Source: Paracoccus denitrificans (GTDB lineage: Bacteria; Pseudomonadota; Alphaproteobacteria; Rhodobacterales; Rhodobacteraceae). From it: DNA of 64,000 nt. Of this stretch, positions 43,614-52,343 are shown piece after piece. The position numbers were made by a program, and so were the translations under genes. How positions within the stretch are numbered: position 1 is the first letter of the stretch; each line of letters starts with the position of its first letter. Below the pieces are notes generated by a model. The model was not told the DNA's origin and searched no databases. It saw only the letters and a program-made list of their open reading frames with translations. The stretch spans positions 62,001 to 126,000 of the forward strand of contig NZ_FNEA01000003.1 in NCBI RefSeq assembly GCF_900100045.1. The letters are read 5' to 3'.

Positions 43614-44638
43614 CTGAACAGCATCTGCATGCAACCAGGTCTCCGGGCGTCAACAAGCCCACCTTGGTGGCCTTGCTGCTTTGCGCATCCTTTCTGGCGG
43701 GGTGTGCCACTAACCGGGTGCCGGAATTCAGCTACGACGAGTCCGTGCCGCCGCTGCCCACTCCGCCCGCCTCGGCTGCCGCGGAACGTCCTTGGCCCCT
43801 GCATACGCCGCCGGTCTGGACAGTGGCGCATGGCGGAGCGGCGGCAGGCACACCGACCGGCCGTATTGAAAACGCCAATGCCGCCGCCCGGATCGAACCG
43901 CGCCGCGAGGGCTATTACAATGCGATCCAGATCTATCCCTGGTCGGAAGGCGCCCTCTATCAGGTCTATGCCGCGCCGGGTCAGATCACCAACATCGCAT
44001 TGGAGCCGGGCGAGCGCCTGACCGGCGCGGGCCCGATCGCCGCGGGGGATACCACGCGCTGGATCATCGGCGACACGGAGAGCGGGTCCGGATCCACCGC
44101 CCGCGTCCACATCCTCGTCAAACCGACGCGGGACGACATCTCGACCAATCTGGTGATCAGCACTGACAGGCGGGTGTACACGATCGAGCTTCGTGCACGC
44201 GAGGCGCTCTACATGCCGTCGGTCGCCTGGGCCTATCCGGCAGCGCCCCGTGGCGGTCGACAAGCTGTGGCGACCGCGCCGACCATCCCGGCACCATCGG
44301 CCCGCAATCATCGCTACAGCTTGCAGATCCAGGGGGAAAGCCCACCCTGGCGTCCTGTCTCGGTCTTCGACGATGGCCGTCGTGTTTATGTCGTCTTCCC
44401 GGCTGGCATCGCCCAGGGCGAGATGCCGCCGCTCTTCGTGCTCGGTGCCGATGGAGAACCGCAGATCGTCAACAGCCGTATCCACCGGAACGTGCTGATC
44501 GTGGATCGCCTCTTCGGCGCCGCCGAGCTCCGGCTGGGAGCAGGAGACCGCCAGCAGGTGATCCGGATCGTGCGCATGGAGGAGCGCGAGGCGGATGCGC
44601 GGACGGAGGGCGATGCGCGAAGGGGAGGGGCGTCATGA
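43610..44638 (+). CDS. trbG: TrbG (VirB9-like)
   Basis: 342 residues, ATG 43610. The N-terminus contains a lipobox LLCASFLAGC, suggesting a lipoprotein anchored to the outer membrane near residue 29. The VirB9/CagX domain follows: YNAIQIYPWSEGALYQVYAA, TNLVISTDRRVYTIELRARE and RRVYVVFPAGIAQGEMPPLF with VDRLFGAAELRLGAGDRQQV. It forms the outer-membrane part of the core complex with TrbI. Confidence 0.93.
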   Translation: MTEQHLHATRSPGVNKPTLVALLLCASFLAGCATNRVPEFSYDESVPPLPTPPASAAAERPWPLHTPPVWTVAHGGAAAGTPTGRIENANAAARIEPRREGYYNAIQIYPWSEGALYQVYAAPGQITNIALEPGERLTGAGPIAAGDTTRWIIGDTESGSGSTARVHILVKPTRDDISTNLVISTDRRVYTIELRAREALYMPSVAWAYPAAPRGGRQAVATAPTIPAPSARNHRYSLQIQGESPPWRPVSVFDDGRRVYVVFPAGIAQGEMPPLFVLGADGEPQIVNSRIHRNVLIVDRLFGAAELRLGAGDRQQVIRIVRMEEREADARTEGDARRGGAS

Positions 44639-45756
44639 GTGACACCGATCCTGCAGCTACGATGCGTCTGCGTCCCGATCCGCCGCGCGTGACCAGGCTG
44701 TCGCGCAGGGTTCTGGCCGGTGCCGGAGCGGTCGCGCTGTTCGGCATCGGGGGTGCTATGATCTATGCGCTCCAGACCCGTGAGGCCGGGCCGGGAGGCG
44801 GAGAACTCTATTCCATCGACAACCGACCGGCCGCGGACGGCCTGGAAGGGTTGCCCTCCGACTATACCGGACCGGTTCTGGGACCCGCACTGCCCGGTGA
44901 CCTCGGGCGGCCGATCCTCGACGCGCAGGAGCGGGGAGTGCCCGTGACCCCGCCGCCGATTGTCGGCCCGACCGTCGATCCGGAAGCGGAGCGCCGCAGG
45001 GCAGAGGAGGAAACCGCGCGTCTGAGCGGTGTCTTCTTCCAGACGGCATCTGGCAGGGCAACGACGGCCGGGGTCGGCGTGAACCTTCCGGGCCTGGGGG
45101 GCTCCGAGCAACCTGAGGGAAACCGGCATACGGCTTTCCTCAACGATCAGGTGGATCGGCAGACCGTCGCATCGGATCGCATTCAGCCGCCAGCCTCGCC
45201 GTACATCCTTCAGGCGGGAGCTGTGATTCCGGCCGCGCTCATCACCGGCATTCGCTCCGATCTCCCGGGGCAGATCACCGCGCAGGTCACCGAGAATGTC
45301 TATGACAGCCCGACCGGATCACTGCTATTGATCCCACAAGGAACCCGCATCATCGGCCAATACGATGACGGAGTGACGTTCGGCCAACGCCGCGTGCTGT
45401 TGGTCTGGAACCGCTTGATCCTTCCCGGTGGCCGATCCATCGTTCTCGAACGTCTGCCAGGCGCGGATGCGAGCGGCTATGCCGGCCTCGAAGATGGCGT
45501 TGATTACCATTGGTGGGATCTGATGCGCGCGGCGGGTCTGTCCACGCTGCTCGCGATCGGCGCGGACCTCGCCACCGATGATGAAGACCGTCTGGTCGAG
45601 GCGATCCGCGATGGCGCGGTGGATACAATTAACCAGGCCGGCCAGCAGATCGTCGGGCGTCAGTTGCAGGTCGCGCCGACACTGACCATTCGCCCGGGGT
45701 TCCCGGTCAGGATCATCGTCACCCGCGATCTGGTATTCGAACCGGCAGGAGGTTGA
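44635..45756 (+). CDS. trbI: TrbI (VirB10-like)
   Basis: 373 residues, ATG 44635, ATGA overlap with trbG. Short cytoplasmic tail, one membrane helix (RRVLAGAGAVALFGIGGAMI), a proline-rich linker (~60-110), then the TrbI/VirB10 barrel domain: PYILQAGAVIPAALITGIRS, DSPTGSLLLIPQGTRIIGQY and LPGADASGYAGLEDGVDYHW. It spans both membranes and senses energy for transfer. Confidence 0.94.
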   Translation: MSDTDPAATMRLRPDPPRVTRLSRRVLAGAGAVALFGIGGAMIYALQTREAGPGGGELYSIDNRPAADGLEGLPSDYTGPVLGPALPGDLGRPILDAQERGVPVTPPPIVGPTVDPEAERRRAEEETARLSGVFFQTASGRATTAGVGVNLPGLGGSEQPEGNRHTAFLNDQVDRQTVASDRIQPPASPYILQAGAVIPAALITGIRSDLPGQITAQVTENVYDSPTGSLLLIPQGTRIIGQYDDGVTFGQRRVLLVWNRLILPGGRSIVLERLPGADASGYAGLEDGVDYHWWDLMRAAGLSTLLAIGADLATDDEDRLVEAIRDGAVDTINQAGQQIVGRQLQVAPTLTIRPGFPVRIIVTRDLVFEPAGG

Positions 45757-45758
45757 TC

Positions 45759-45992
45759 ATGTCGAAACTCAAGCTTGGGCCGTTGCCCGATGACACGCCA
45801 GTTAAGGTGACAGTGGAATTGCCCGCGACCGTTCATCGCGATCTTGTCGCCTACGCCGAAATCCTCGCCCGTGATAGCGGCCAGGCCGCCGCCGATCCTG
45901 TCCGGCTGATCGTGCCGATGCTGGAGCGGTTCATGGCGACGGATCGCGGGTTTGCGAAGGCGAGACGCGTGTCCACCAAGAGCGAAGCATGA
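45759..45992 (+). CDS. DUF2274 domain protein
   Basis: 77 residues, ATG 45759, two bases after trbI. SKLKLGPLPDDTPVKVTVEL and HRDLVAYAEILARDSGQAAA match DUF2274, a short family that closes the trb operon on many proteobacterial conjugative elements. The sequence suggests a ribbon-helix-helix-like fold (strand VKVTVELPAT then two helices). It is the last recognisable conjugation gene in the window. Confidence 0.88.
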   Translation: MSKLKLGPLPDDTPVKVTVELPATVHRDLVAYAEILARDSGQAAADPVRLIVPMLERFMATDRGFAKARRVSTKSEA

Positions 45993-46066
45993 AAGAAGCT
46001 CACACTGCGTGAATGTATTTTCACTCGCGCGGTGAGCTGACCCGGCTGATATTGCCAGCAATCGAA

Positions 46067-46086
46067 CTCAGCTCGCATGAGCTGAG
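46067..46086. terminator. hairpin after the trb operon
   Basis: CTCAGCTC-GCAT-GAGCTGAG, a perfect 8-bp stem with 4-base loop, 75 bases after the DUF2274 stop and 55 before the MaoC gene. No T-run follows, so it could equally be an operator for the MaoC gene. Confidence 0.4.
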
Positions 46087-46140
46087 CGGGGCTGCGGTGA
46101 ATGCTGTGCCCCGCTTCCTTAATGGATGAAGGTGCGAGAC

Positions 46141-46644
46141 ATGAGCCAAGACTCCCCCGTTCAGATGTCCTTCGATGTCCCCAGGGATGCGCGTTATTTT
46201 GAGGACTACGTCCCCGGAAGTTGCTTCCAGTTTGGCGGAGTGGAGGTTCACGAAAACGAAATCATCGAATTTGCCGCCCAGTTTGATCCGCAACCAATCC
46301 ACTTGGATCGGGACGCCGCAGAGAGCGGCCCATTTCGTGGGATCATTGCCAGTGGCTGGCATACGATTGGCCTGATGATGAGGCTCTTCGTGGAACACTA
46401 CCTGACCTCCGCTGCAAGTATGGCGTCTCCGGGAGTGGATGAAGTGCGGTGGTCTGTGCCCCTGCGTCCGGGCGATCAGCTCCAGGTGAGGATCACGATC
46501 ACAGAAGCCCGACCGTCAAGAACGAAGGCGGACAGGGGGCTGGTGCATTCTTTTGTGGAGGCGGTGAACCAGCGCGACGAGGTGGTTGCCAGCTTCAAGG
46601 CGATGAACATCATCGGGAAGAGACCTTCCGCATCCAGGCAATAG
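46141..46644 (+). CDS. MaoC-family dehydratase
   Basis: 167 residues; ATG 46141 preferred over 46126 because GAAGGTGCGAG precedes it. A hot-dog fold hydratase: EDYVPGSCFQFGGVEVHENE, then the catalytic segment FAAQFDPQPIHLDRDAAESG (Asp and His), and RGIIASGWHTIGLMMRLFVE. Members hydrate enoyl-CoA or remove water from hydroxyacyl-CoA. No other fatty-acid genes are adjacent, so the substrate is unknown. It converges with the TPR-methyltransferase gene. Confidence 0.86.
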   Translation: MSQDSPVQMSFDVPRDARYFEDYVPGSCFQFGGVEVHENEIIEFAAQFDPQPIHLDRDAAESGPFRGIIASGWHTIGLMMRLFVEHYLTSAASMASPGVDEVRWSVPLRPGDQLQVRITITEARPSRTKADRGLVHSFVEAVNQRDEVVASFKAMNIIGKRPSASRQ

Positions 46645-46659
46645 ACGGGATTGCTCAGA

Positions 46660-47913
46660 TCAATGGCCCGGCAAGGGGCTGTTGATTAGGGGGCCTTCGA
46701 CGCCGTTCCTCTTGCGCAGCACCGCGACGAAACCCGGGATGTTCTGCGTGGAGCTTTGCTCATGGATGATCTCGCTGACTTCGCAGATCTCGAAACCGCA
46801 GGTTTTGGATAGGTCAGCCAGGTAGGCGCTGCCATGCGCGAAACATCCCGCCTTTGCGAGTTCCCGATAGCTCGACGCACCAAAGGCGGTTGGGTCGGAA
46901 CCGTCATATGAATAGGTGGTGAAAGCGAATGTTCCTTCCGAACGAAGGGCCAGCCACACTGCTTCGAAGACGGGGCTCAGGTCTCCAAAATGGATGAGTG
47001 CCGCCGCCGAGACGATCAGGTCAAATCGGTCTGGATGCCGGGTCAGAAAAGAAAGCAGATCATCCTCGTTCAGAAGGTCATAGATGCCCTTCGCGCGGGT
47101 GCCCTCAAGCATGTCCGGTGAGACGTCGACCCCCACCATGTGCTGGGTCATCGCGCGGAAGCCGGCGCCGGAGAGACCTGTGCCACATCCGGCATCGAGG
47201 GCCGAGAAGAAGGGCGGGGACGCGTGGCGGAGAACGGCATCCAGGACGTGACGATGCGCGAAATAGCCCGGGACCAGGTCCCAATTCTTCGCCTTTCGCC
47301 GGTAGAGGTCACGCAGAAAGGCGGGGGATGCGCTAGCTGGAACTGGCCCCTTGCCAATGAATGCAAGAAGCAGTTCAGCGCCGTGCTCGTCTCCGGGGGC
47401 GAGGCGAAGGTAGCGATGCAATGACAGCGCTGCCGCGTCAAGATCGTTTAAGGCGATCAAAGCGTCTGCCAAAGAGAAATGCGCCCGCGCATCTGCGGGA
47501 CTGACAGCGGTGACTTCGGCGAGAAGGTCGGCTGCTGTAGAAAAATCCGCCAGATCCATTGAGGTGACAGCCAAATTGTACATCGCTTCCGCATATCCGG
47601 GCCGTGTTTCGATGGCCTTCCTGAAGGCTGCAATTGCGTCTTCAGGCCGCTGCCCCTTACGCAGAGCTATGCCGAGATTGTTGTAAGCTTCCGGCGAGGG
47701 TACCGGTGCATGTACGCACGCGGCCTCGAGGGCCTCGATCGCCGCGGTGATGCTACCATGAGCGAGCCGTGCGACCCCGAGCAGGTGAAGCAGGTCCGGG
47801 TCGTTAGGGTAGTCCATGAGTGTGCGCACGCAGACGGTTTCCGCCGCTGAGTAGCGTCCTGCGGCATAGGCGCTCAGAGCTTCTGCGGTACGGCGACGCT
47901 TGATACTATCCAT
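46660..47913 (-). CDS. TPR-repeat protein fused to a class I methyltransferase
   Basis: 417 residues. Residues ~10-180 form tetratricopeptide repeats (YAAGRYSAAETVCVRTLMDY; AYNNLGIALRKGQRPEDAIA; AEAMYNLAVTSMDLADFSTA). A SAM-dependent methyltransferase domain follows, with motif I SALDAGCGTGLSGAGFRAMT near 242 and motif II HMVGVDVSPDMLEGTRAKGI. The TPR-methyltransferase layout is widespread in alphaproteobacteria; substrates are mostly unknown. It starts within the last codons of the upstream LysR gene, so the two are co-transcribed. Confidence 0.83.
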   Translation of the reverse strand: MDSIKRRRTAEALSAYAAGRYSAAETVCVRTLMDYPNDPDLLHLLGVARLAHGSITAAIEALEAACVHAPVPSPEAYNNLGIALRKGQRPEDAIAAFRKAIETRPGYAEAMYNLAVTSMDLADFSTAADLLAEVTAVSPADARAHFSLADALIALNDLDAAALSLHRYLRLAPGDEHGAELLLAFIGKGPVPASASPAFLRDLYRRKAKNWDLVPGYFAHRHVLDAVLRHASPPFFSALDAGCGTGLSGAGFRAMTQHMVGVDVSPDMLEGTRAKGIYDLLNEDDLLSFLTRHPDRFDLIVSAAALIHFGDLSPVFEAVWLALRSEGTFAFTTYSYDGSDPTAFGASSYRELAKAGCFAHGSAYLADLSKTCGFEICEVSEIIHEQSSTQNIPGFVAVLRKRNGVEGPLINSPLPGH

Positions 47914-48904
47914 CGCGCGAGGACCCTTTGGAGGGTATGGTAACTTGTTGGCCCAACATGCCGTCCTGACCGATGGAGTGTTGCGCTGACAGCCAGTCGG
48001 ACGTGCCGCGGCGGTGCCGTCCGGCGCAGATATGTGCGGCAGTTATGAGCCGCCGGAGCGCCGGATTGCCGTTCGCTCGATTCCAGATTGCATTGAAAGT
48101 CACGCTGTTTCTGGGCTCGTTCACGGGAAGATAGGAAAGTTCCCGATCATTTGGTCGCTGCCAGGAGGAGACGGCGACCGTAATGCCCTGGTTCAGGGCG
48201 ACCAGATCCAGAAGCATCTCCTGGGTCGCATCGATCCGATCGACCTTGAAGCCGCAATCATCTTCGACCGCCAGAACGCCGCGAATAAAGGCTTCGACCT
48301 CGGGACCTGGCGCGGCGACGGTTACGAGGATCCGCTCATGCCGCATCGAAGACCAACTGACAGCGGGCATGCCGGACAGTGCATGGGTCTTCGAGGTGAC
48401 AACGAAGACTTCTTCCTGCCACAGCTGTGCGTGATCACAGTTCGCCGGGATCTCGCAATCGGTCACGAAGGCGATGTCCAGAGAGCCCGCCGCGACGAGC
48501 CTGACATGCTCTCTCGTTGCGCCGTCGACTGCGCTGAGCAGAACCTGGGGATGGGCGGTCGCGTATCGCCTGAGTAGTTCCTTGAGGAAGCCGGTGCCCA
48601 AGGAGGTCTGAATTCCGATCGTGAGACTTCCGGTTTTTCCTCGACCTGCAAGCCTGGCATGTCGCTGCGCACGTTCGAGCAGTTCGATCGCCGATTTGGC
48701 TTCGCGAAGGAAAGCCTGGCCGGCCTCAGTGAGTTCGACGCCGCTATGGCGCCTCTCCAGAAGTATCGCGCCGAGCTCATCCTCGATGGCGCGGACGGTG
48801 CGGCTTAGCGTCGACTGTTGCACATCCAGAGCTTCGGCGGCGGCGCGCAGGCTCCGAAACTCGGCGATAGCGATCAATTGGTGTAGTTGACGCATCTCAA
48901 TCAT
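47906..48904 (-). CDS. LysR-family transcriptional regulator (1)
   Basis: 332 residues. HTH residues ~3-62: IEMRQLHQLIAIAEFRSLRA and EALDVQQSTLSRTVRAIEDE. The substrate-binding domain (from ~90) begins GKTGSLTIGIQTSLGTGFLK. The C-terminal ~30 residues are longer than usual and overlap the start of the TPR-methyltransferase gene by eight bases. That tight overlap is odd for a LysR, which is more often divergent from its target. Confidence 0.88.
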   Translation of the reverse strand: MIEMRQLHQLIAIAEFRSLRAAAEALDVQQSTLSRTVRAIEDELGAILLERRHSGVELTEAGQAFLREAKSAIELLERAQRHARLAGRGKTGSLTIGIQTSLGTGFLKELLRRYATAHPQVLLSAVDGATREHVRLVAAGSLDIAFVTDCEIPANCDHAQLWQEEVFVVTSKTHALSGMPAVSWSSMRHERILVTVAAPGPEVEAFIRGVLAVEDDCGFKVDRIDATQEMLLDLVALNQGITVAVSSWQRPNDRELSYLPVNEPRNSVTFNAIWNRANGNPALRRLITAAHICAGRHRRGTSDWLSAQHSIGQDGMLGQQVTIPSKGSSRDG

Positions 48905-49078
48905 GAAGCCACCTCCGAACCTGCAGCCGAAACCTGCGTTCGGAAGCGGGGGGCTGGCTGCTTGCTTGCTTCAGCGCCTTCTCATGCAACGCCTGATCAT
49001 CATGAAAAACCTCTCGTATCATGCGTAGTGAGAATGTCTCACCCGGCGTTGAATTTCCGTCCGAGAGGAGCAGCGACC

Positions 49079-49702
49079 TTAGCGGCTGGCGGCGTTCTTC
49101 ATCCCCAGGAGTACCGCTGCCAGGATCATGCAGCTGCCTCCGATCCGGTCCAGCCAACGACGGGCCTCACCCTTCAGCCGTTGGGAGAGCCAATGCGCGC
49201 CAGCCCCGTATCCGGTCAGGAACGCTCCGTCGATTGCGATATAGGTGGCCGACAGAACCAGAAACTGCGGCCAGAACGGCAACTCCGGATCAATGAACTG
49301 GGGAAACAGCGCTGCGAAGAAGACCACGGCCTTGGGGTTGGCCGCCGAAGTCACGAAGCCTTGCAGCCAAAGGGTCCGCAGGGAGGCCCGTCGAGAAGCG
49401 GAGTGCGATATGGGCTTCATGGATCGCCGAAGCGTACGCAGGCCGATCCACAGGAGATAGAGGGCGCCGGCCCATTTTACGACGGTCAGGGCCTCGGCGG
49501 AGGTGGCGATGACAGTCGCCAGCCCCAGGCCGGCGGCGAGCATCTGAATCAGGTTCGCTGTCAAATCTCCCGCAGCGGTGAGCCAGGCCCGCGGCAAGCC
49601 ATTGATGGCGCTGTTCGACAGCATCAGCATCTGGCTCGGGCCAGGCGTACTCATCAGTGCGAGCACGGTTGCGACGTAGATCAGCCAGATATCGATGGGC
49701 AT
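49079..49702 (-). CDS. LysE/RhtB-family amino-acid exporter (1)
   Basis: 207 residues with about six membrane helices. The N-terminus IDIWLIYVATVLALMSTPGP and SQMLMLSNSAINGLPRAWLT is diagnostic of the LysE/RhtB family, as is WLQGFVTSAANPKAVVFFAA. It exports amino acids or related compounds. It lies 29 bases downstream of the Lrp gene on the same strand and is probably controlled by it. Confidence 0.9.
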   Translation of the reverse strand: MPIDIWLIYVATVLALMSTPGPSQMLMLSNSAINGLPRAWLTAAGDLTANLIQMLAAGLGLATVIATSAEALTVVKWAGALYLLWIGLRTLRRSMKPISHSASRRASLRTLWLQGFVTSAANPKAVVFFAALFPQFIDPELPFWPQFLVLSATYIAIDGAFLTGYGAGAHWLSQRLKGEARRWLDRIGGSCMILAAVLLGMKNAASR

Positions 49703-49731
49703 GGTTTGCTCCGGTATCGCGCGTGGAGTTG

Positions 49732-50187
49732 TCAGCCGAGTAGCGCCTTTCCAAGTGGTTTTACGGGTTCCGAGCGTAGCACCAGAGAGGTCGTGACCGC
49801 GCCGAACCGGGCGATGGTGTCGACGATGGTCTCCAGTTGGCCGGGCGTCGGCACGAGGACTTTGAGCAGGAAGCAGTCTTCGCCGGTCAAACGGTGGACC
49901 TCGATGACATGCGGCATCTCGGCAAAGGCTTTCAAGGCTGGCTTGATGTGCTCATGCGTGGTTTTGAGCCGAATGATGGCCATCATCCCGAGACCGAGCG
50001 CGGCGGCGTCCAGACGCGCTGTATAGCCGGCGAGTATTCCGCGATCCTCAAGGCGCTTCACCCGCTCCGATGTCGCCGGCTGCGAAAGCCCGACACGTCG
50101 GCCGACCTCCGATAGCGGGGTGCGGGCGTTTTCCTGAAGCGCTTCGAGGATTGCGATGTCAAGGCGGTCGAGCTCACTGATCGGCAT
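49732..50187 (-). CDS. Lrp/AsnC-family regulator
   Basis: 151 residues. HTH region residues ~5-60: LDRLDIAILEALQENARTPL and SEVGRRVGLSQPATSERVKR. The RAM ligand domain follows (HVIEVHRLTGEDCFLLKVLV). It sits first in an operon with a LysE exporter and is divergent from a hydrolase-LysE pair, with a strong palindrome at 50208-50243. An amino-acid-sensing switch for both exporters is likely. Confidence 0.92.
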   Translation of the reverse strand: MPISELDRLDIAILEALQENARTPLSEVGRRVGLSQPATSERVKRLEDRGILAGYTARLDAAALGLGMMAIIRLKTTHEHIKPALKAFAEMPHVIEVHRLTGEDCFLLKVLVPTPGQLETIVDTIARFGAVTTSLVLRSEPVKPLGKALLG

Positions 50188-50207
50188 GTTCCACCACAGA
50201 TTCCGTT

Positions 50208-50243
50208 AATTCATCGGAATTTTGTCACAAACGCCGATGAATT
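50208..50243. promoter_or_regulatory. Lrp-type palindromic operator in a divergent promoter
   Basis: AATTCATCGG (50208-50217), 16 bases, CCGATGAATT (50234-50243): perfect ten-base arms. It lies 20 bases from the Lrp start and 61 bases from the hydrolase start, so it could regulate both directions. Confidence 0.65.
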
Positions 50244-50304
50244 GCCATTCCCGTTATGCGTTCGGCAAGGGACACTCCAGAAGGGTGAACATCAGGAGAG
50301 TCGC

Positions 50305-50850
50305 ATGAGCCGTCGTTTCGTTATGGTGCCGGGCATCGGGGGATCCGGCCCTGAGCATTGGCAGAGCCATTGGGAAACTCTCTATCCGAACACCCTCCGG
50401 ATAGAGCCAAATTCCTGGGATGAGCCCGACCTCGCTGACTGGTTCGCCGCCCTGGACCGGGCGGTCGCCGCGGCACCTTATCCGCCGGTGCTGGTATGCC
50501 ATTCGCTCGGGTGCCTGCTCTTTGCCCATTGGCGTGCGGCGTCGTCCCGGGCGATCGCCGCGGCATTTCTTGTCGCCGTGCCGGACCCGAGTGGGCCGGC
50601 TTTCCCAGCGCAGGCAAAGGCATTCGGAGCGTTACCTGCCACGGGGTTTGGTGAGCGGCCGGTGTTGGCCGTCGCAAGTGAGAACGATCCCTATGATCCG
50701 ACGGCGAGTGCGATAGCCTGGGCTGCCAGGCAAGGCGCCTGGCCGCGCCGTCTTGGCCCAAGGGGCCATTTGAATGAGGCGTCAAACCTCGGCGCCTGGC
50801 CCGAAGGTCAGGGGCTTCTGGCAGATTTTCTGGACGAGATCGGAGAGTAG
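50305..50850 (+). CDS. RBBP9/YdeN-type serine hydrolase
   Basis: 181 residues, ATG 50305 behind CAGGAGAGTCGC. Alpha/beta hydrolase of the RBBP9 family: FVMVPGIGGSGPEHWQSHWE at the start, nucleophile elbow VCHSLGCLLFAHW (Ser ~76), and the terminal histidine in LGPRGHLNEASNLG. These enzymes are small serine hydrolases with few known substrates. Two bases before the next LysE exporter; shared promoter with the Lrp operon. Confidence 0.87.
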   Translation: MSRRFVMVPGIGGSGPEHWQSHWETLYPNTLRIEPNSWDEPDLADWFAALDRAVAAAPYPPVLVCHSLGCLLFAHWRAASSRAIAAAFLVAVPDPSGPAFPAQAKAFGALPATGFGERPVLAVASENDPYDPTASAIAWAARQGAWPRRLGPRGHLNEASNLGAWPEGQGLLADFLDEIGE

Positions 50851-50852
50851 CC

Positions 50853-51485
50853 ATGGACGTTGCGACTGCATTGATGAGCTTTTCCATTGCCGCGGCTTTG
50901 CTGACGATCACACCGGGGATCGATACAGCCCTTGTTCTGCGGACGGCGGCGGTCGAGGGGCCGCGCCGGGCGATGCTGGCGGGGGCAGGGGTGGTGACCG
51001 GGGTGCTGGCATGGGGATTGATTGCGGCTTTGGGGCTCGGTGCTGTGTTGGCCGTATCGGACCTGGCTTACCGTTGCCTTCAGCTTGCCGGCGCGGTCTA
51101 CCTGATCTGGCTGGGTATCGGGATGTTGCGGGGGGCGCTCTGTGCGCGAGAGCCGGGGTTGCCGAGGGTCATGGCGCCTTCCGCCCCGAATTGGTTCCTG
51201 CGCGGGGTGATGACCAACCTTCTTAACCCCAAGGTCGGTGTCTTCTATATCAGCTTCCTGCCGCAGTTTCTGCCCTTGGGCGTTCCGGTGGTGCCGTTCA
51301 GCGTCCTGCTCGCGGGGATACACGCGTCGATGGGGCTGATTTTCTTTGCAGCGCTGACTGCTGCGACAGTGCCGTTTCAGAATGCCCTGAACGGCCCCCG
51401 CCTGCCTCGCCTCCTCGACGGGGTTACCGGCAGTGTCTTGATCGGGTTCGCACTGCGACTGCTGACGGAGCGGCGCGTGGGATGA
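50853..51485 (+). CDS. LysE/RhtB-family exporter (2)
   Basis: 210 residues, ATG 50853. Six membrane helices with SIAAALLTITPGIDTALVLR and NWFLRGVMTNLLNPKVGVFY, family signatures. It is diverged from the LysE gene at 49079. Co-transcribed with the RBBP9-like hydrolase and probably under the same Lrp control. It converges with the AraC gene three bases downstream. Confidence 0.9.
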   Translation: MDVATALMSFSIAAALLTITPGIDTALVLRTAAVEGPRRAMLAGAGVVTGVLAWGLIAALGLGAVLAVSDLAYRCLQLAGAVYLIWLGIGMLRGALCAREPGLPRVMAPSAPNWFLRGVMTNLLNPKVGVFYISFLPQFLPLGVPVVPFSVLLAGIHASMGLIFFAALTAATVPFQNALNGPRLPRLLDGVTGSVLIGFALRLLTERRVG

Positions 51486-51487
51486 CC

Positions 51488-52252
51488 CTAGATCTCCATC
51501 CGACGCTGCAACTGACCAGGCGTGATCCCGTGGGCGGCCTGAAAGGCGGCCACGAAGCCGCTCGCTGTGGCGTAGCCGGCGGTATGGGCCGCATGCTGCA
51601 CGCTTTTGCCGGCCATCAACGGGGCAATGGAGCGTGTCAACCGAAGGTCGCGCATCCAGGTGGCCCAGTTTTGCCCGGTGTCGCGACGAACGAGCCGTTG
51701 CAGGCTGCGCCGCGACAGCGCCAGTGCCCCAGCCCAGTAGTCGAGCGATTGGTCGGCCCCATCGAGATGTGCCAGCGCGATCCGACGCAGGCGCGGGTCT
51801 GTGGGCAGGGGCAGAGTGGGCGCAGGGGTGGGGCGGGCAAGCCGGTCCCACAGCACGGCCGTCAGCCGGGCGAAAGCGGGCTCTTGCCGGTCGGCGCGGC
51901 TGGATCCTGCCAGGGCGCGGAGAAGTTCGGCTTCCAGCGCCTCGAGAGGGAAAGGCGTGGGGTCCTTGGGCAGCGGTGCCGCGGCGGGCCGGGTGTAGAG
52001 GTTGACCGATTTCCGCGCGCCCTCAGCCCGGATGCGGTGGCGGTGCGTCGGTGGAAGCCAGATCGCCATACCGGGAGAGAGAAGATGCAGCCTGCGTCCT
52101 GTCTCGACCGTCACCGGCCGGTCCGGGCACCAGGCGAGCTGCCCGCGCCAATGCGCATGCGCCTCGGGCATGGTGCCGGGTGTGAAGCTCGTGATCCTGC
52201 CGATCACCGGACTTCCATCCTCGGCAAATCCTCCGATCTCATCGCGCTGCAT
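51488..52252 (-). CDS. AraC-family regulator (4), cupin-type sensor
   Basis: 254 residues. The N-terminal part contains a cupin-like sensor (PEAHAHWRGQLAWCPDRPVT; LSPGMAIWLPPTHRHRIRAE) and the C-terminus two HTH motifs (DYWAGALALSRRSLQRLVRR; SVQHAAHTAGYATASGFVAA). Shorter than the three siderophore-type AraC proteins of the cargo and unrelated to them. It is divergent from the TSUP permease at 52344 and is the natural candidate for its regulator. Confidence 0.88.
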   Translation of the reverse strand: MQRDEIGGFAEDGSPVIGRITSFTPGTMPEAHAHWRGQLAWCPDRPVTVETGRRLHLLSPGMAIWLPPTHRHRIRAEGARKSVNLYTRPAAAPLPKDPTPFPLEALEAELLRALAGSSRADRQEPAFARLTAVLWDRLARPTPAPTLPLPTDPRLRRIALAHLDGADQSLDYWAGALALSRRSLQRLVRRDTGQNWATWMRDLRLTRSIAPLMAGKSVQHAAHTAGYATASGFVAAFQAAHGITPGQLQRRMEI

Positions 52253-52343
52253 GTTGGCACCTCCGGGGTATCATCTGGCACCGGGGCGACACATTTTTCC
52301 AGCCCCTCCGTCAGGATCGCGCGGAGGCGGAGCGGAGGACCGG

